A stretch of DNA of 64,000 bases from Micromussa lordhowensis (lineage: Eukaryota > Cnidaria > Anthozoa > Scleractinia > Lobophylliidae). Within the stretch, counting starts at the first letter, position 1, and every line of letters begins with the position of its first letter. A program made the position numbers and the translations under genes. The notes beneath the pieces are model-generated. The model worked only from the letters and a program-made list of their open reading frames with translations, did no database searches and was not told the origin of the DNA. Positions 62,715 to 64,000 of the stretch are shown here, piece by piece. The stretch is from contig OZ026597.1 of assembly GCA_964020085.1 (NCBI GenBank), positions 8,830,210-8,894,209 on the forward strand, in the 5' to 3' direction.

Positions 62715-63122
62715 ATTTGTCGAGGGTATCCATGATCTAAAAAAGGTCACATTGCAGCACACAGAAATCTCTCTGCATGGGAAGCATACTGACTTGATCA
62801 AAGGCTCACCTCTTCAAAACAACAAGCCAACTGTTCTTCTTCAAGATGACTGATGACTGTTTTGTTTGGTGTGCGAATATGGTGACGCTCGCCTTTAGAT
62901 AATCCGTTTCGTATTCACGTGATATGCAATATTGGAGGGGCAAGGAGTTACCCCCTATTGTTGTTATCCCCTATGGACATGTTCAAGCAAGCTTTATCTA
63001 ACCCAGCTCCCTGACATTTTGAGCTTTTTACTTGACTTGTGGGCAACGTGTGCCCGATGATACCGAGTCCTCTGGCTCTGTGCCAATGGACTCTGAAGTA
63101 ATTATTCAAAGTGTTGGCGAAA

Positions 63123-63341
63123 ATGTCTTGTGAAAATGATTTTACCGGTATTATAAGAACTGTAGATAATGGAAGCGAGTCTTCTGGTAGCAAAAGTGTT
63201 TATAGTGACCCTGATGGTGAAGCAAATCCGAGTCAGACTATTCTTGTAGACGGTGAAAATGCTGAGCATGTAATGAAGAAAAGTAAACGTTTATTTAATC
63301 GTAAGGCCCGAAACCAGATATTAAACCAGGCCGGCATGTGA
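63123..63341 (+). CDS. Hypothetical Ser/Asp-rich frame, possibly element-derived
   Basis: From the first ATG (63123) to TGA there are 72 codons. The frame is acidic and Ser-rich in the middle (NGSESSGSKSVYSDPDGE) with a basic end (KKSKRLFNRKARNQ). A second frame just upstream, ending near 63125, also has a Ser/acidic stretch (DDTESSGSVPMDSEV), so one longer protein may be split by a frameshift. I do not recognise the family. Its place before the endonuclease relic on the same strand would fit the first protein of a non-LTR retrotransposon or the N-terminus of its polymerase protein. It may equally be unrelated. Confidence 0.25.
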   Translation: MSCENDFTGIIRTVDNGSESSGSKSVYSDPDGEANPSQTILVDGENAEHVMKKSKRLFNRKARNQILNQAGM

Positions 63342-63357
63342 TGCCTGCTGTAGCGGT

Positions 63358-63450
63358 AAGTACTTGGTGTATCCCTTATCATAGTATATTTATCATTTTT
63401 GTAGTGTATTAGATACACTATAATATCTGGATGGGATACATGAAGTACTT
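63358..63450. repeat. 93-bp inverted repeat with central palindrome
   Basis: The ends pair: AAGTACTTGGTGTATCCC (63358-63375) against GGGATACATGAAGTACTT (63433-63450), 16 of 18 positions. The centre holds TAGTGTAT-TAG-ATACACTA, a perfect palindrome. CTGTAGC lies just outside both ends. The whole could fold into a long hairpin. It may be a very small foldback element or a transcribed hairpin; no target duplication is certain. The left arm begins inside GCGGTAAGTAC, which also looks like a splice donor. Confidence 0.7.
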
Positions 63451-63522
63451 AGGGCTGTAGCTGCTAGCAGACCGCTGCCTAGGTCGAAATCGACTTAACT
63501 TTCGATCTCAGGAATCCTCATA

Positions 63523-64000
63523 GAAACGACTCCCACTATCATCAGTGGTGACTTTAACACTGTTTTTGGTAGATCGTTGGATAGACGTGGCTCTGACGCT
63601 GCTGATCGCTCCCGTGAGAGCACCTTAAAATTAAAAAAAAAAACGTTTTTAGAGAGTGTTGCGTCATTTATGTGTGGCGTTCTTTGCATCTGTCTACAAT
63701 CGCTTTTACTTATTTAAAACCGAACGGCCTCTTTTCCTCTCGCATTGACATCATTGGGTGCCCATCGTCTTGGTTTCGCTTGGTGAATTTTAGGGTTAGG
63801 GTTAGGGTTAGGGTTAGGGTTAGGGTTAGGGAAATCTTACCTCCCTTCTCGAACCACGCGGCAGTCTCCTTAAACCGCGCGCTGCCCGAACCTATTCCTC
63901 GTGGCCCTGGATGGTGAAAATTGAATGCCTCGACTTTGCAAGATCCCTATTTTCGCAGCCTCATTGTTGATTTTTGGACCTTTTGGAAACAACGTAAGCA
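63523..64000 (+). pseudogene. Non-LTR retrotransposon endonuclease (APE) relic, partial
   Basis: This is the C-terminal half of the endonuclease that nicks the target DNA in LINE-type retrotransposons. Landmarks in order are SGDFNTVFGRSLDRRGS (GDFN at 63547-63558), WRSLHLSTIAFTYLKPNG, SSRIDIIGCPSSWF, FSNHAAVSL and KLNASTLQDPYF, running to the window end. The frame changes by one base near 63672. A stretch of (TTAGGG)7 sits between the SRID and SNH motifs without breaking frame. A TGA at 63915-63917 lies in the linker before the polymerase. The family's final motif is SDH; here it reads SNH, so a catalytic Asp is lost. The N-terminal part is missing upstream, and the reverse transcriptase would lie beyond the window. 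Family likeness is strong; the clade is not decided. Confidence 0.82.
63790..63831 (+). repeat. Interstitial telomeric repeat (TTAGGG)7
   Basis: Seven perfect TTAGGG copies, 42 bp, lie inside the endonuclease relic. TTAGGG is the telomere repeat of vertebrates and many invertebrates, including cnidarians. The run has sharp ends (GAATT before, GAAATC after) and is not at a contig end here. Such blocks are usually explained by repair of a double-strand break with telomerase, or by capture of telomeric DNA. Because 42 is a multiple of 3, the frame reads through as an Arg-Val repeat. Confidence 0.97.

Larger units (their letters stand above)
62399..63110. other. Intergenic stretch with no recognised gene
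   Basis: Open frames here are short and lack family likeness. Frames covering 62248-62520 and 62486-62716 (minus) run through the foldback element or start without support. Two small hairpins are listed separately. GGTATTAAGGTGACAGGGAG near 62483 resembles the TTAA-GGTG end of the neighbouring foldback element and may be the edge of another element whose partner end I could not find. Confidence 0.5.

Noticed and set aside
63440..63500. tRNA-like stretch with GGTCGAAATC
   Set aside because: A B-box resemblance only. No matching A-box or acceptor stem could be paired.
63790..63831. True chromosome end
   Set aside because: Only seven repeats are present, with unique retrotransposon sequence continuing on both sides.

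Overview
The window is almost entirely one tandem satellite array (positions 1 to 58182), followed by about 5.8 kb of decayed mobile-element sequence. It looks like nuclear DNA of an invertebrate animal. The evidence is a run of TTAGGG telomere-type repeats, a non-LTR retrotransposon endonuclease fragment, and a broken Polinton/Maverick-like element whose pieces resemble the families catalogued as F54H12.2-like (capsid-like) and F54H12.3-like (integrase with chromodomain). A cnidarian such as a stony coral is my guess from the general look of these elements; the window does not prove it. I see no intact cellular protein gene and no RNA gene.

Satellite. The smallest unit averages 84 bp and carries a CAGTTTT-type box followed by a GCAAGATG-type box. 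Twelve diverged 84-bp units make a 1008-bp monomer (12 x 84). I place 64 complete monomers and two partial ones. Monomers come in length classes: about 1008, 997 (11-bp deletion), 657 (351-bp deletion), 605-618 (a block of units lost) and 1091 (one extra 84-bp unit). The left domain (1-7715) and right domain (50661-58182) alternate short and long monomers (short-short-long, 2.2-2.9 kb periods). The core (7716-50660) is mostly 1008-bp monomers. Within the core, 13763-26131 and 26132-38500 are two tandem copies of one 12369-bp block of 13 monomers, and a three-monomer 3013-bp subset is repeated once more at 38501-41513. A 336-bp inverted-repeat transposon at 43205-43540 is the only foreign insertion seen in the array. 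To its right the monomers lose the ordered pattern.

Right flank. The array stops at 58182. After about 400 bp of other sequence, 58588-59340 is a diverged piece of the same satellite in opposite orientation, in which the satellite's own GCAGCA has grown to (GCA)10. From 59390 to 62027 (minus strand) lies the Polinton-like relic: integrase C-terminus, a capsid-associated gene, a small basic protein, and a capsid-like protein that has lost its middle, all with stops or frameshifts. Next come a foldback element of about 300 bp (62096-62398), roughly 700 bp with no recognisable gene, a short Ser/Asp-rich reading frame, a 93-bp inverted repeat, and a non-LTR endonuclease relic (63523 to the window end) interrupted in frame by (TTAGGG)7.

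The genes do not work together as a pathway. The window shows how a satellite grows by nested duplication, and its flank is a graveyard of mobile elements. Monomer boundaries are given in one arbitrary phase, starting at TTGAAATGTAGATTT or its variants. All comparisons were done by eye.
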